Counted from the first letter of the stretch, positions 23,936-36,369 are shown. The stretch is 64,000 nucleotides of DNA from Schistosoma haematobium (GCF_000699445.3 NC_067196.1:83008364-83072363), one strand, 5' to 3'. Numbers and translations are program-made. Notes: a model not told the origin generated them from the sequence alone.

Positions 23936-24822
23936 TTGACTAAAATTTTAACTATCACCTAATATCCACTTGTTACAGCAATTACCGGTAAATATAAAAA
24001 AATCCAATGGCTCCAAAATAGTTTTCGTTCTAAGTCGTGTGAATAATAGAAGTAATTAGTTTACTACGGTACTAACAGTATTCAAGTATCTACAAAGCAA
24101 AGTAATAATTCTAAACTTCGACTTCAATTACAATAAGTGGTACTAGTTTCTACCCTCTTTTTCTTTGATTATTACATTGAGAAGGAAGTTAAAACTTTGT
24201 GCAGAAGATTTGTTCCAAGACCTTTGAAGATAGGGTAACAAAATATTGTAGTAAAACCAACACACAAAAAATAACCGCTCACCTGTGGACAATAGCTAAT
24301 CAAATCATAAGTCAACATATTATGAAGCTAGTTATTTGTCAGGTACTTCTTATTGCGGTAGGTACTGAAGAAATAATGAAAGTTTCATCATTGGATCGTA
24401 TAACTCAGGGAACAAAATACCCTTAAAATATCATAGTAAAACATATGCTAATCAATAGAATCATAAATTCTAAGAAGAAAAAAACGAAAAACTGGAATCA
24501 TTGGAAACTTTGGCGAGGAAATTACTAAATTCAAAGAGTGATCCCAGTGAAATAACGTTTCAAAAATTCTATAGTCATCTCTACCACTTGATTATACTGA
24601 AATTATTTGAATTTGATAAACGAAGAAAAACTACTCACATAATGTTGTGAAAAAATCGTTCACAATTCTGTTGTTCCAGTCATCTGGAAATAAAAATTTG
24701 TAAAAATACCGGATGAATTATTTCTCACTGGAATAAAAATCAAACTGATCATTTTGTTTTAACATTTTAATTTAATGGTAATTATATTGAAGTGAAGGAA
24801 AACATCATTGGGGACGGCAAAA

Positions 24823-25040
24823 TGTATGTGAACACTCTTAATAAAATCTGAGAGTCATACAGTGAATTCTTCATTTGCAATCTGTCAGACTTGACCGTTC
24901 CTTCGTTTACACACCAATCACTCTCTGTTCTTACTCTATTTTCTTCGATCTTCTTAACCTTCTGCTGCCAAGTATTCCACTTCCGATTAGTGTTACATAC
25001 TACTTACATCTGTAGCACATCAGCAGCACACACGCAACAC
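24823..25040 (-). repeat. MITE-like repeat H, copy 3
   Basis: Contains TGTGAACAC, CAATCTGTCAGAC, CCAAGTATTCCACTTCCG and ATACTACTTACATCTGTAGC in family order. Confidence 0.6.
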
Positions 25041-26094
25041 AATATTAATCAATTAAAATAATCATCATCATGGTGAATAATTTCAAAATCGGAAATTCAA
25101 TCTACAAGAGCATCCTTATATATGTGATAAACCTAATAGATATCTGATGGAAATCATTCACATCTCAGTTTACTAAAAGAAGTTAATGCTCATTTAGTGT
25201 AGTTATAAAATCAAGTTTTCTTTCATGATGTTGTCGATTACAAAAGCGAAAGATTCATTCAACTTAAAGAAATTACACCAATATTTGAAACAATTAGTTT
25301 TGTGATAGTTGGGTTCTAAATAAGCAGAAGACATCTTAAGAAAATGAAATAATATACGTAAAAGTTTCGATGACTGAAATCAAATAATCTCAACGTTTCC
25401 CTTGATAACCTACCCCTAGCGTCTTCTGGTACATTAAAACTTTTGGAGACAAAAGTTCTCATGAAAACAACTCTGTACTTAACAGTTATCCAACCATTTT
25501 TAAATATTGAATTCCGTTTTAATACGAATTCGCCTCACTTGAATTTAAATGTTTGCAAATTACGATATACAAAAATATGTACATGCATGTAAATCATTTG
25601 TAATTAAATCCTATGAGCATATGTTGACTTAGGTTATAATGTGGATCACAATAATCGTCCTGGCAAGTAACTAAACTGAACCTGTCAGAAGTATATGTGG
25701 ATATAAAAAAAATAATTATCTAATTGCACACGCGCCTATATTTTGTTACGCTCGACAAAATAATGGTTAAACAAATATTAAATCATAGTACTTGATTCGA
25801 CACTTTCGTTTTTCTTTTCAATTGTTTAGTCGTCAAGCCTATTTATGCAGAACTACAATTGATATATTAGTTGGTCGACTTTCGTTATCGCCGCCTTGAT
25901 TTTTTACTATCGTTTAGTGAAATAAACACATACTGTGCTTATTAAACCTCTTTGAGATGTCCTCCGATACTCCTAAGATCAAACTGCTGAACACAACAGT
26001 GAACTTAATTCACTTCAATCGAAGAAATTTCCACCAAGAAAATTTTGTTTATTATGGTGTTGCGGAAATCACTGAATTTCATAGTTTACTTCAC

Positions 26095-26240
26095 TGAAAA
26101 CTAGGAAGCGTTTGGAAAATGTTTCGTCGTAGTAAATTATTCTCCAGAAGTGCGCTCTAGCATCTTATCACGGATCGAACCTAAAACAATCAGGTCTCCT
26201 AAGTGCCTAACTTTATAACTACCGAACCAGCTTACGATGG
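26095..26240 (-). mobile_element. tRNA-headed SINE, strongly decayed
   Basis: Reverse complement shows an AGCTGGTTCGGTAGT head-like block, GGTTCGATCC and a damaged ribozyme region (TTTCGTCGTAGTAA on the plus strand). Weak but colinear. Confidence 0.45.
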
Positions 26241-27639
26241 TTTTCGTGTACAATTTAAATCAGTCACCGAAACTACCCTATCATTATTCATAGACGTTGG
26301 TGATATTTGTCTCGAATTCAATACAACAGAACTTCAATAGCCACAACTTTTCATGATAATTTCGAGAATCCTCTGACACTATTGGTCATGAATAAGAATT
26401 CGGTGATACTTATGATAAACTTTTGAATTCTATAGTTTCTATCACAGACTACTACTTATTTTTTTAAAATGAGTATCTCTAATGAAAGCAGTAAATCTTT
26501 TCTGATACTTTCATTTAATAAAATGCTAACCAACTAAGTTCGTATCGACTAAAGTACATTGTAAACATTAACTATTTCCGACATAACCTTCTATCATTAT
26601 AAATCATGTTCATGTCAGAAAATGAAATCAATCTATTTTCTTTTAGATGTTTAAATTAATAAACATCACGTAGGCGTTTCCTTTCGACTATAAAAATTAC
26701 TGAACTGAATCTTATTTTAATTTGATTTATAATTGAAAAAATTTACATAACAGGATCTGTAAAATGTGCATAACATGAGCGGTTGTCATATTCTGAAAAT
26801 TAAACTATATTGTGAGTCAGTCAATCATCTACAACGAAGGATCAGGCACAAATTATACATCGGTCCAAGCTGCCATTACCTCATTAGCACAATAAGATGA
26901 ACACCAAAATCATAGAAGAAGTTACTTCAATGGTAGTAATATATATAAAAGAAACATTGTGAATGAGGATAAAAACAGTAAGGAAGAATTAGTTTATAGA
27001 AAGAAAGGTATAAAGTAATTTTTAATCTCACGGTTTAATAGAAGACAAAGAGTGCTTACACCTAAGCCATCGTGATCAATTCTGAGGGATGTTGCCCAGA
27101 GTCTCCAATCATTGGTTACGATGGTCGCGCGGATATAATTTGCGAAATGGATGTTAATTCAATTAAAATAATGAAAGATAAGTTAATAATCCTTCCACAA
27201 ATTATTGACTTCTAATTGATTTAATAACGTTACATTTGTGTTCTTTTGTTTAAAACCCATACTTGAATCTGCCTATTGTTTTAAAGAGCTATGATGTTTT
27301 ATTGTTTGACTAACATTTGTAACTGTGATCTTATTGGGAAACTAGCGTTTGAAGAAAGTTAGTGTCACAGACTGATTTTAATTAAAGAATCGTCGAAAAG
27401 CAAGAATTTTAAGATGGCTATTTCAATTTAGTTTGGAACTCCTGAGTCTGTCACATTCAATTCGAAGACAGACATTGAATTAATGACTAAATCCTGAAGG
27501 TGAGCAAATCACTGTTAGACTATGGATCAGAATTCAATGGTCGTCATTCCTAAATATAATCAATAGTATGAAGATTGATAGAACTACTTGAATCTCGTGT
27601 TTTTCTGTTTGTGTTGTATATATCTAAAATAAATAGTCT

Positions 27640-27745
27640 ACAGGTTAGGCGTTCACGTAAGAGACTGAAGGTCCTGAGCTTGAATCATGTGTGTGGGAGT
27701 GTGGATGTGCACAGCTGAGGAGTCCCATACTAGAATTTTAGTCGT
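27640..27745 (+). mobile_element. tRNA-headed SINE truncated inside the hammerhead
   Basis: Reads head-derived sequence, GTGGATGTGCACAGCTGAGG, AGTCCCATACTAG, and then breaks off in the second strand of stem II. Confidence 0.65.
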
Positions 27746-28884
27746 GATCTCAATTATAATGCAATATTCAGTTTTATATGAATCAGGCTTTTCGCACTTC
27801 TATAAACTCGGGTGACAAATCATAAAACCACTTGTATACTATAAATGATATGACTATTAAGTCCCAATGAATGTATGCACATTATACATAATTATTTTAA
27901 ACTCTAATTATCTATACAAGTACAGATTAATTTTTTAGCATTTATCATTTTATAAGAAAACATAGACCTAAATGTTTGTGATAGGCTGATCAAAGTGACT
28001 GATCAAAATAATAAACATCAGTTGATTGTACTCATTTATTCACAATAAAAATCCTTATGTACTATAACCACTAAAGCATATACTTCATAAATAATCATTA
28101 CAAAATGTACTATTTAAAATAGGATTACTTGAACAAACTTTGGCTGAACAAAAGGCAAATAAATAGGGCGATAGTTTTACTGAAAAGTGGTATGTGTTTA
28201 TAAGCTTATTAATACAAGTCTTATATAAGTAATTATATAATCGCTATGTCAAGTTATATAGATTAATGTCGAGTAAAAATGGCATTCAAAAATAATGAGT
28301 CAAATAATTCCTCATTTTGTTAATGATTATATAAATATATATGTACTCAGAATCGGCGGATGTTGTTTTGATATAGCTGTTTTTGCTCCCTTTAGAGCTC
28401 GTAAGGAGATGAATGAAAGAATCAGGTCTGTCATTGTAAACACTTCGAAAACAACCAGCACACACATTTCGCTTCCTAAGAGCTTCTTATAACACTTGAG
28501 TTTTGATGTTAGTTTATAAAGAAAGTTATGGTATAAATCATTGTGTTTAATGTATATACTTGTATATTCGTTTGTTTTGGTGGATTTTCATGCTCCGAGT
28601 TGGATGGTTTGTTCGTGGAGATTTCATTGTTTTTTTAAACAACATCATCAACACAATCTTCCAAGAGGAATGAAATATTCGAATTTCTCCATATATGATT
28701 TACAGCTTGTCCTATCAACCTCGATGTTGGTTGGTTATTATTGACGTTTACCCTGTTATTATCTACCTCTTTATTTTGATTTTATCTTCCTTCGATCTGA
28801 GTCTTGATCTTATATTTATCCATGATTTTTCCAATTGATCGATAGATTGGATTGATTTCGCAATGTTTGTTGGTTGCTGGCCAA

Positions 28885-30250
28885 GCTTCTAACAATTCTC
28901 TGGTGTTTTTAGTATCCCAAAAACTCCCATATTGTTTTCAGTACGTCCTCTATCCAAGATTTCAACCTTTTTCTAGTCGAATGTGTATCCACAGCTATCT
29001 ACACGCATTGATATAAGCGAAGATTTGTCATGGAGTTTGGCCGCTAATTGATGTCCATGCAGGTGAACAAATAGGGGGCGTCTCCTTTGTCCGGTATAGT
29101 GTTTTTCGGAAATCGAACAGTTTGTTATGTAAATGACGTTCAGTTTTCTTTTTTTGTCATTTCGTTCTTTGGTCTGCAAGGGACAGATTGAAGTGATTTT
29201 GCTGGTTTTTGTGTTGCACTTATTTCCAACAGCTTCAGTAATCTAGTTGTAATTTATGATTCGGCCTTTAAATATGGTAGAATGATCCGTTTGCTGGTCT
29301 CTATACATGAGTTCGTAAATGTTGATGACTCGGGTTGATATTTTTTGATGCTGTGTGGATAACTTTTCTTTCAAAGTATAGTGATTACATACTTTTCTTC
29401 ATTTTTCCGCCCTGCTAGTGTTCTACAGTGTGTTTTCATCCTCATGAATAAAGTTTGTACGCAGTTGATTTTGTGAGTTACTGGGTTTTTGCTACTGTAG
29501 TTGGAAACCTGATCTGTGTGTGTTATCTTCCGGTGTACCTGATTCTCCAGTTATCCTATGTCGGTTCTGGTGATCAGTACACCTAAGAATGAAAGTTTGT
29601 GGTCCAACTCCTTTTCCATTGTGAATTTTATGTCATCGAAGACGCTGTTGATCAGATTATAGGCGTTTTACAACACGTCCCCTTAAATGATGACGAATGT
29701 GTTATCAACATAACAAATCCAAATTTTTGGCTTGGTCTCTGATAAGACCAAGGCTTCCAGTCTCCGAATCACTGCTTCTGCAATAAGCCCTGTTATTGGT
29801 GACCTCATCAGTGTTCCTTACGTTTGTTCGTAAATTTTATTGTTGCATTGAAAATGTGTTATTAAGCATAAATCGATTAATTCTAGTAAACTCTTACTTT
29901 GAAGCTCCATCTATTTATTGAGATTTGTTTCGTTCATGAGGAGAAGGGGTGGAGTTTCCTTTGCTAAGCAATTTTTAATCGAAGTGAATAAGGCTGCTAC
30001 ATCGAAGGATATCATCAGTTCGTCGTTGTTGGTTCAAATCTCCCTAGTCTTTTCTAAGGATTGTATGTGAGATTTAATGGAGTGTTTAGATGAGCCTATT
30101 AAATGTTTCAATATTCTTAAATTTCTCTTGATAAATTGTTTGTTGGGGTTCTAGCGATTTTTGCAATTAGACATATGTTGTTGCTTAGCTTATTCCATTT
30201 AGACCTACAGTAAAATCGAAGGAGTACTAGTCTATTTGATTTCATTGTCT
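28885..30250 (-). mobile_element. Penelope-like element (PLE), decayed RT plus GIY-YIG
   Basis: In reverse complement a SFDVAALFTS block (about 30016-30045), a SPITGLIAEA block (about 29790) and YVDN (near 29700) are spaced as in a PLE reverse transcriptase. A GIY-YIG-like region (28973-29179) follows with IYITNC and YTGQ motifs. The second catalytic Asp is Asn and frames are broken. Confidence 0.75.
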
Positions 30251-31011
30251 ATTGATTTTGCTTTGATATTTATCCCTCTTTGATAAAATTGTTTAAAGTC
30301 CTTGAAATGTGAGAAATTCTAATAAAATGTGTCTACTAATATTGTCCAAATATACTTGTAATAAAACGTGTTTAATCTATTGCACTGAACCTGGTAGTGT
30401 TGGTAACTAATATTAGCCGAAAACGTAGATCATTGGATTCGAACTAAAGACTTATGCCAAATGGTTCTTGGTATGACTTAGTTTATGGTTTTATATGACT
30501 ATCACCTGATATGTTCAACTGTAAGCTAGAACATATGTTTTTTATTGATTTGCAGGCTGATGCTGGTTCTTTGTACAATTGATTGATAACTGGGTTGTGG
30601 CCAATATCACATATGTCTTGTAATTTGATACTTAAAAATTTCATCGACCAAATTGCAATGTTATTATTAATCAAACTGACTCGACTACAGCCACCAAACG
30701 TTTCAGTACAGTGCATGAGATGAAAAGATATTCAGACTAGTGAATACACCACAAGTTGAATGAAAGAATTTGATCTGCGTTGATAGGCATGACAAAATTG
30801 ACATTGGTCACTAGCTAATGACCTTATCAGTAGAAAAGGTTTGAAAAGCTCAATAATAAAGTCTCAGACTGTGATGATTTTTACAATTCCAAAACAGAAC
30901 ATCAGTACCTTAAATAATGTAGCTAGCACGAAACTGATGTCAGAGGTTTTCTGCCAACTCTTTCGAACACTAGCATCACTTTAACAGAAAAGCCAGTTAT
31001 AAATTGAACAT

Positions 31012-31258
31012 ATTGTGATGTATGCTACTTATGTCGACAGATATAAGTAGTATGTAACATCAACCGAAGGTGGATTACCTGGTAGTAGAAGGTTGAGAAT
31101 ATCAAATAGAAGAGAATGTGAACAAAGAGTAATTGGTATGGAAATGAAGGAACAATAAAGTCTGAGATAATTAACGGACTTTTTTCCTCAAATAACTCTA
31201 TCATATTTGAGTTAACCTACACTTGGTCATCCCAATCTGTGTTTTCGTTCATTACAAT
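31012..31258 (+). repeat. MITE-like repeat H, copy 4
   Basis: Termini ATTGTGATG and CATTACAAT are imperfect inverted repeats. The hairpin CTACTTATGTCGACAGATAT-AAGTAG is well kept. Confidence 0.65.
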
Positions 31259-31446
31259 ATCTCCTAGACATTCAATTAAATAATTATTAAACATTATAAG
31301 ATTTAGCTTTGTTTTATATTGTTCATAAATTTATAATAATGACTGACATTAATACCTATTAAATGTAAAAAATTATTGAAATGAAGAATAAGACGTATTT
31401 ACAACAACAAAAGTTACATAATACCAATCGTTTATAAACACAATCT

Positions 31447-31726
31447 GGTAAGACTATAATTTATGAACGACCTTTGAGAGACGCTAAAGTGACCTTGAGA
31501 GTGTCTATCTACTAAATGAGGGTAATAAAACAGTGTGAGGAATCAGAATTATGAGTTACAGTTGATGGTTTGGGGTTAAGAATTAGATTCAAGGTTTTCA
31601 TCACGAACTGATATCAGCTATCATGTCAAAACTCTATTTAGCCAAATGGGTGAATGGATTTTGTGCCAAAATCTAGGACATGTCATCCTCAATCTGATTG
31701 GTTCGTCCATAAATTATAGTCTCACC
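31447..31726. mobile_element. MITE with about 23-bp TIRs, possibly Merlin-related
   Basis: Left terminus GGTAAGACTATAATTTATGA and right terminus, in reverse complement, GGTGAGACTATAATTTATGG. Flanks CACAATCT (31439-31446) and CAAAATCT (31727-31734) match at 7 of 8 bases. TIRs starting GG with 8-bp duplications fit the Merlin superfamily, which is known from schistosomes. No transposase is present. Confidence 0.65.
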
Positions 31727-32151
31727 CAAAATCTTGTTGATTTCTTTGTTTTTTCCATATTTCATTCAGTTATTTTTCTGAATATTTTAGTCGGCATAAT
31801 ATGGTTCTAATAATTTACATTGTAGAAGAAAACCTGTATTATTATCTATCATTTTCATTATAGCTTACAACTTCCTCTATATTCGTGTTTTTAACGATAA
31901 CAATACCTTCTATTAACATATAACACCAAAACAATTCGTAAAGAATATTATGATTCTATATGAAGAGAAAAGACATCAATTCATTGATGTATGATCTTTT
32001 CTATATTCATGATACATTATGATACTTTGTCCTTTTAATTTTTATCAGTAACATTCTGGTTAATTTAGAAACAATGTCATATCCGGGTATTTTATATTAA
32101 TGCTAAGAAAAAGTGAAATGACGAAAACATTTTTTGTTATATGAGACTGTT

Positions 32152-32416
32152 TGTAGTAGTGTGGTGTGTGCAACTGATGTCGACAGATATAAGTAGTATG
32201 TATCACCAACCGAAAATGGAATACCTAGCGAGAGAATGTTAAAAAGATTGAACAAAATAGAACAAGAACAAAGAGTGATTGGTGTGTAAACGAAGGAACA
32301 GTCTAGTCTGACAGATTGCAAATGAAGAATTTACTGTATGATTCTCAGATTTTATCAAGATATTCTGTAATGTTGTGCATCTGATCCTCGCCACCTGTGT
32401 TCTCGTTCATTACATT
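32152..32416 (+). repeat. MITE-like repeat H, copy 5
   Basis: Starts TGTAGTAGTGTGGTGTGTG, has GATGTCGACAGATATAAGTAG and ends GTTCATTACATT. The 72-codon minus-strand frame within it is not a gene. Confidence 0.65.
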
Positions 32417-32671
32417 AGTAGTAGTATCACAATAACGATTTTGTATTCTAACATATCAGTTTAACTTGTTGAATACAACTCGTCTCCTTAATGCGGTTAT
32501 TTGCTTTTATCCGTCATGTACAATACTTATTTAAAAATACTAATGATGTGAGTTTGTTTTGATAGTAATTTGTAGTACTTAAGAATCAATTGACGTGATA
32601 TGTGTCACTTTCAATTTATACCATGAATAAGGCCAATGTTAATGTTCTTTCTATTGTAGAATAATACTAAG

Positions 32672-32852
32672 TAGAGGGTTGTGGAGATAGTTAAGTTTCA
32701 TTGAAATCATGAATGTTAAACCATCAATGAAAACTTACGAGCACTGAGTAGCCGTTTCGTCCCAGTATGGGACTCCTCAACATCACTCACTACCAACCGT
32801 ATACACGGGAGGCTAACCCAGAACCTAAGATTTAGAGAGTGGACGCATAACA
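32672..32852 (-). mobile_element. tRNA-headed SINE, diverged
   Basis: Reverse complement has TTGAGGAGTCCCATACTGGG, ACGAAACGGC and the tail. C3 of the core is lost (TTGAGGA). Confidence 0.7.
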
Positions 32853-33211
32853 TATTAGTTATCATGTTTGAACTTATAACTGCATAGCTTGATGAAAACT
32901 TCACTGATAACGATCATTCACTTTAAATACTCTACTTACTCGGAAAAGTATTTATTAAAATTAGTTCACTGGATTATTAGATTAATATTTCTACCCAGTC
33001 TGGAACACTTTTGTATGTCAAACCTAATACTCGTAATATTCGCTAAATTGATGGAAAACGTTTTGACAACTACAACTATTGATATTTTGTCTGCCATGAG
33101 TTATAAACGCAAAACTGAAGAAATAACTAAACCATAACATCAATTTTAATTCCAGGTATGATTACCATGTAAGAAACAATGTTTAGAAAATGTTTTATTA
33201 ATATAATAGAC

Positions 33212-33683
33212 TGTAATGGCTTTACTTCGTTTATCAATCCCCTTGATAACCGTTATTACATAAATCTCAACGGTGTTTGAAATCAGAAGGCAACAAGAAG
33301 CGGCAACTACAGTTTATTAGCAGACAGCGTAGATCACAAAACTATAAGCACATCAAGCGAATTTGAAGCAGAGGCGAATGAATGTATTTCAGCAAATACA
33401 TAGGCAAATTTATAATCAAATCGTACCAGGGCACAGCAAGACAAAGCAAAGGCTAGTAATAGGATTCGAGTACATATATACATGGGGAAGAGAATGAATC
33501 ATCGAGTGATATTTAAGCGATCAACATTTTAGCTAGAGTCTGTCATGTGATCTAGTGATCATAAAAGTACAAAGAAATAGACGAATTATTACTATTCAAA
33601 TAACATTGTCTATTAAGTAAGTCAATAAAAGGGCTTAACCGGAATTAACCATAATCAAAATTGGTTGTACGATAGTTGCTATA
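33212..33683 (-). mobile_element. Solo LTR, family C, upstream of the GPCR exon
   Basis: The reverse complement of this segment aligns, with many substitutions, to the plus-strand segment at 36370-36876, including a shared AATAAA followed by a similar 3' part. Its terminus at 33212 reads TGTAATGG and the other end corresponds to TATAGCAA, a decayed TGTAGCAA. No internal retroelement sequence adjoins it. The ATG at 33665 lies inside this LTR. Confidence 0.65.
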
Positions 33684-33731
33684 AGACAAATGAATTTCTT
33701 CCAGTTATTTCATTGTTTCTTATAAATATTT

Positions 33732-33744
33732 TTTATTATTTCAG
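33732..33744 (+). promoter_or_regulatory. Putative 3' splice site before the GPCR exon
   Basis: A T-rich tract ends in TTTCAG immediately before the codons leading into TM1. It gives a phase-consistent join and excludes the LTR-derived upstream codons. The donor exon is not identified in the window. Confidence 0.6.
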
Positions 33745-35062
33745 CCTGTGTCTACGATTCCTCAACACACATATTGCACCATTTATCGTCATTTTGGGTA
33801 TAATTGGCAATGTACTATCTATTATTGTATTAAGAAATCGACGTATGAAATCGCCAGTTTCAATTTATTTAATCAGTTTATCAGTATTTGATATATTATT
33901 ACTGGTTTGTGCTGTTGTATTATTTTTTGAATATCCTTTTGCTGAAGAAGATAATTCATCATTTTTACTATCAATGCATAATTCCTCAACAGTAGATCAT
34001 GTTAACACATTAAATAAATTAGTAAACAATATAACGGATCATACAAAAATCAATAATATAACTACAGCACATCGTATTTATGCACTTATTCAAGCACATT
34101 TCATTTATCCAATTGCATTAACAGCACAAACTTCTGCAATATGGATTACAGTTAGTTTAACAGTGGAACGATATATTGCTGGATGTTATCCTTTACATGC
34201 AAATGTATTATCATCTGTACCAAAATCTCGTTTAGTTGTATGCTGTTGTATGATATGTGCAATTGTTTATAATATACCAAGATGGTTTGAAATTACAACA
34301 CAATCTGTAAATACAACTGAATTAATAAAAGAATCAAATTTTTCACAATATTCAATACAATACGATTGGCATTCAATATTTCGTCTTGTTTATTATACAT
34401 GGGGATATATACTAGTAATGTTTTTATTACCATTAATTGCCTTATTAGTAATGAATATTCGTTTAATGTATGCATTGCGTAGATCTGATTTTGCTGTATG
34501 TAAAACATTACATTCAACACAATATTTAGATAATCCACATAGTAATACTAATACAATAGTTGATGTGAATTCAAATATTTATGCAAAAACTTCTACAATA
34601 TCAAACAAATCAATTACTAAACAATTTCCAATGAGATTTCAACGAAGTGATCATTGTAAATCATGTAAATCATTAAAAACTCCATTTACATTATATGGTC
34701 CAACACGATTAGCAATACAAGCAGATAAAAGTATAACACGTATGATTATTGTTGTAGTCGGTGTATTTATTGCATGTCAATTACCAGCATTAGTATTTAA
34801 TATTTATTTTGGTATTGTATCACCAAAAGTTTTACCATATGGTTGGTGTGCATTATCAGAATTACGTAATTTTTTAGTTGTAGTTAATTCAAGTGTTAAT
34901 TTTATTGTTTATTGTGTAATGGGAGCTAAATTTCGTCGAAGTTTTATTCATGTCATTACACCATGTTGGGAGATTAAATTTGCTAATAATAATACTAATA
35001 ATACACGTAAACCTACTGTCCGGTTAATCACTTTACGATCAGATGTAACTGAACTTCAATGA
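33745..35062 (+). CDS. Rhodopsin-class (family A) GPCR, terminal coding exon, probably peptide receptor
   Basis: A seven-transmembrane receptor acting in the plasma membrane through G proteins. The open frame runs from an in-frame ATG at 33665 to a TGA at 35060-35062 (465 codons). I place the exon start at 33745, after a pyrimidine-rich tract ending in TTTCAG, because the ATG and first codons lie in or just beside an LTR copy. The first base then completes a split codon. Numbered from 33665: TM1 about 38-57 with N49; TM2 with D76; TM3 about 142-162 ending in ERY (158-160); TM5 with P246; a long third intracellular loop about 265-355; TM6 with F368, C371 and P374 (CQLP instead of CWxP); TM7 ending in NFIVY (402-406). 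The ECL1 region is long (about 90-136) with several N-glycosylation sequons. The canonical TM3/ECL2 disulfide cysteines are absent. TM3 and TM6 suggest a FMRFamide-receptor-like peptide receptor, but the ligand is unknown. The N-terminal exon was not found. Confidence 0.88.
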
Positions 35063-35199
35063 AGCTTATCTTAGTTTCTTTTTTCTAAAAAGAAATTTGT
35101 ATATTTCTTCACTTGTCTTTCCTATAAACATATTTTCCTTTGTATGAAAATGAAGTTAACACTGATAATACATGTAAAAATGAAATACCATAGACTTCT

Positions 35200-35205
35200 A
35201 ATAAA
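35200..35205 (+). promoter_or_regulatory. Candidate poly(A) signal of the GPCR gene
   Basis: An AATAAA hexamer lies about 138 bases downstream of the GPCR stop codon on the same strand, the only perfect one I see in the proximal 3' region. In such AT-rich DNA it could be chance. Confidence 0.45.
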
Positions 35206-35574
35206 ATTTCTAAAGAATAGAAACTATTATTACTAATTTACAGATATTTAAGTTAGTCTACTTAAAGCTTATTGATTAGAGTCATTGTATCCATGAATAG
35301 ATAAGACATTTTCTCCATTTGGCGTGTTTAGTCTTCGCGTTAGTTACATGTTTGTACACGAACAGTTATCTAGTTATCAGAATGACAACTGGTAATTTAT
35401 TTACATTTTCACATATGTAGAAGAGATATCACGAAAGATTTTAACGAAATATTTCTTTCTCTTACATAATAGGACACAATAACTATCAGTCTGATATATA
35501 AAAGAATAATAATATTAAATGGGTTGATGTGATGAAGCAAAACTCAAATGAAAAATAATTATTATCAAAAGGAG

Positions 35575-35888
35575 TTTTGTGTAGATTTTACCAGTGGAGT
35601 TCAACCAGGTCTGCTGTGAGATATCAACTCACTGAAGACAATGGTGTACGGTGGAGCAACTTCGTCGATTGGTTGATGTTAGACATTAACACCGTTGGAT
35701 GCCAGCTCAGTGGTCTAGTTGGTTAAGCGCCTGGAGCGAAACTGACAGGTCCTGGGTTCGAATTTTCAGGAGGTGGGATTGTGAGTGCGCACTGCTGAGG
35801 AGTCCCATACTAGGATGAAACGGCCGTCCAGTGCTTCCAGGTTTTCCATGGTGGTCTAGCTTCAATTGACTCATGATTTCAATCAGGC
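35575..35888 (+). mobile_element. tRNA-headed SINE with hammerhead, nearly complete
   Basis: Has a 5' leader (CTCACTGAAGACAATGGTG), a tRNA-like part with A-box-like CAGCTCAGTGGTCTAG and B box GGTTCGAAT, then the hammerhead at 35789-35834 and a 3' part (CAGGTTTTCCATGGTGG, CTTCAATTGACTCATG). It is the best preserved copy of this family here. RNA polymerase III is the expected transcriber. Confidence 0.85.
35789..35834 (+). ncRNA. Predicted type I minimal hammerhead ribozyme (complete)
   Basis: Stem I is GCACTG (35789-35794) with CAGTGC (35829-35834), all paired. Core CTGAGGA fits CUGANGA. Stem II is GTCC with GGAT (one G-U pair). The GAAA follows, then stem III ACGG/CCGT with no loop, and cleavage is predicted after C35828 (GUC). 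The zero-loop stem III matches the minimal schistosome design, which favours dimers. Confidence 0.7.
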
Positions 35889-36369
35889 AAATAATTATGT
35901 TTGAATAACGATTATCTGAAAGATTTAATCTTTGTAACAACAAAATTAGTTTCGATAGTATAATGAGACAATGGAGTAGACCGGAAACAATATGATGTAG
36001 TACATTTTGAATAAAATGATTACACACATCTACTTATTAGGGTATATCTTAATGAAACTAATTTGGTTCATTAAGGAGAAAGAATATATGATAACAATTT
36101 CAGCGATTGAATTTTAAGTAAATCTAACTTTCCGCTCGATAATCTAATCCAAGCTTTTTCAAGAAAGTATGATCAAATATCAGAATTATCGAATCTAGAT
36201 AGGTACATAGTATCCGGTTAACTATATACTGAACAGGTCATCTAATCATTTTAAGAATGTTTAAAGTAAGTATTTGACGTAGTGCGTATGGGACATGTGG
36301 TTTGTAACAAAACGTGTGTTAGAATAACAAGCTATGTGTATTCGTAAGCGGATTTAAGTTGTGAGAAGA

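Larger units (their letters stand above)
25041..28884. other. Mostly unannotated AT-rich DNA
   Basis: Apart from the SINE remnants near 26.1 and 27.7 kb I see no family. The 65- and 67-codon frames at 28295 and 28541 have no domain. It may be intronic or intergenic. Confidence 0.5.

Noticed and set aside
33665..33744. First 26 codons of the 465-codon frame as the receptor N-terminus
   Set aside because: The start codon lies within an LTR copy and is followed by a good splice acceptor at 33744. The receptor homology begins only after it.
34293..34538. 81-codon minus-strand frame
   Set aside because: Antisense shadow of the GPCR exon, no domain.
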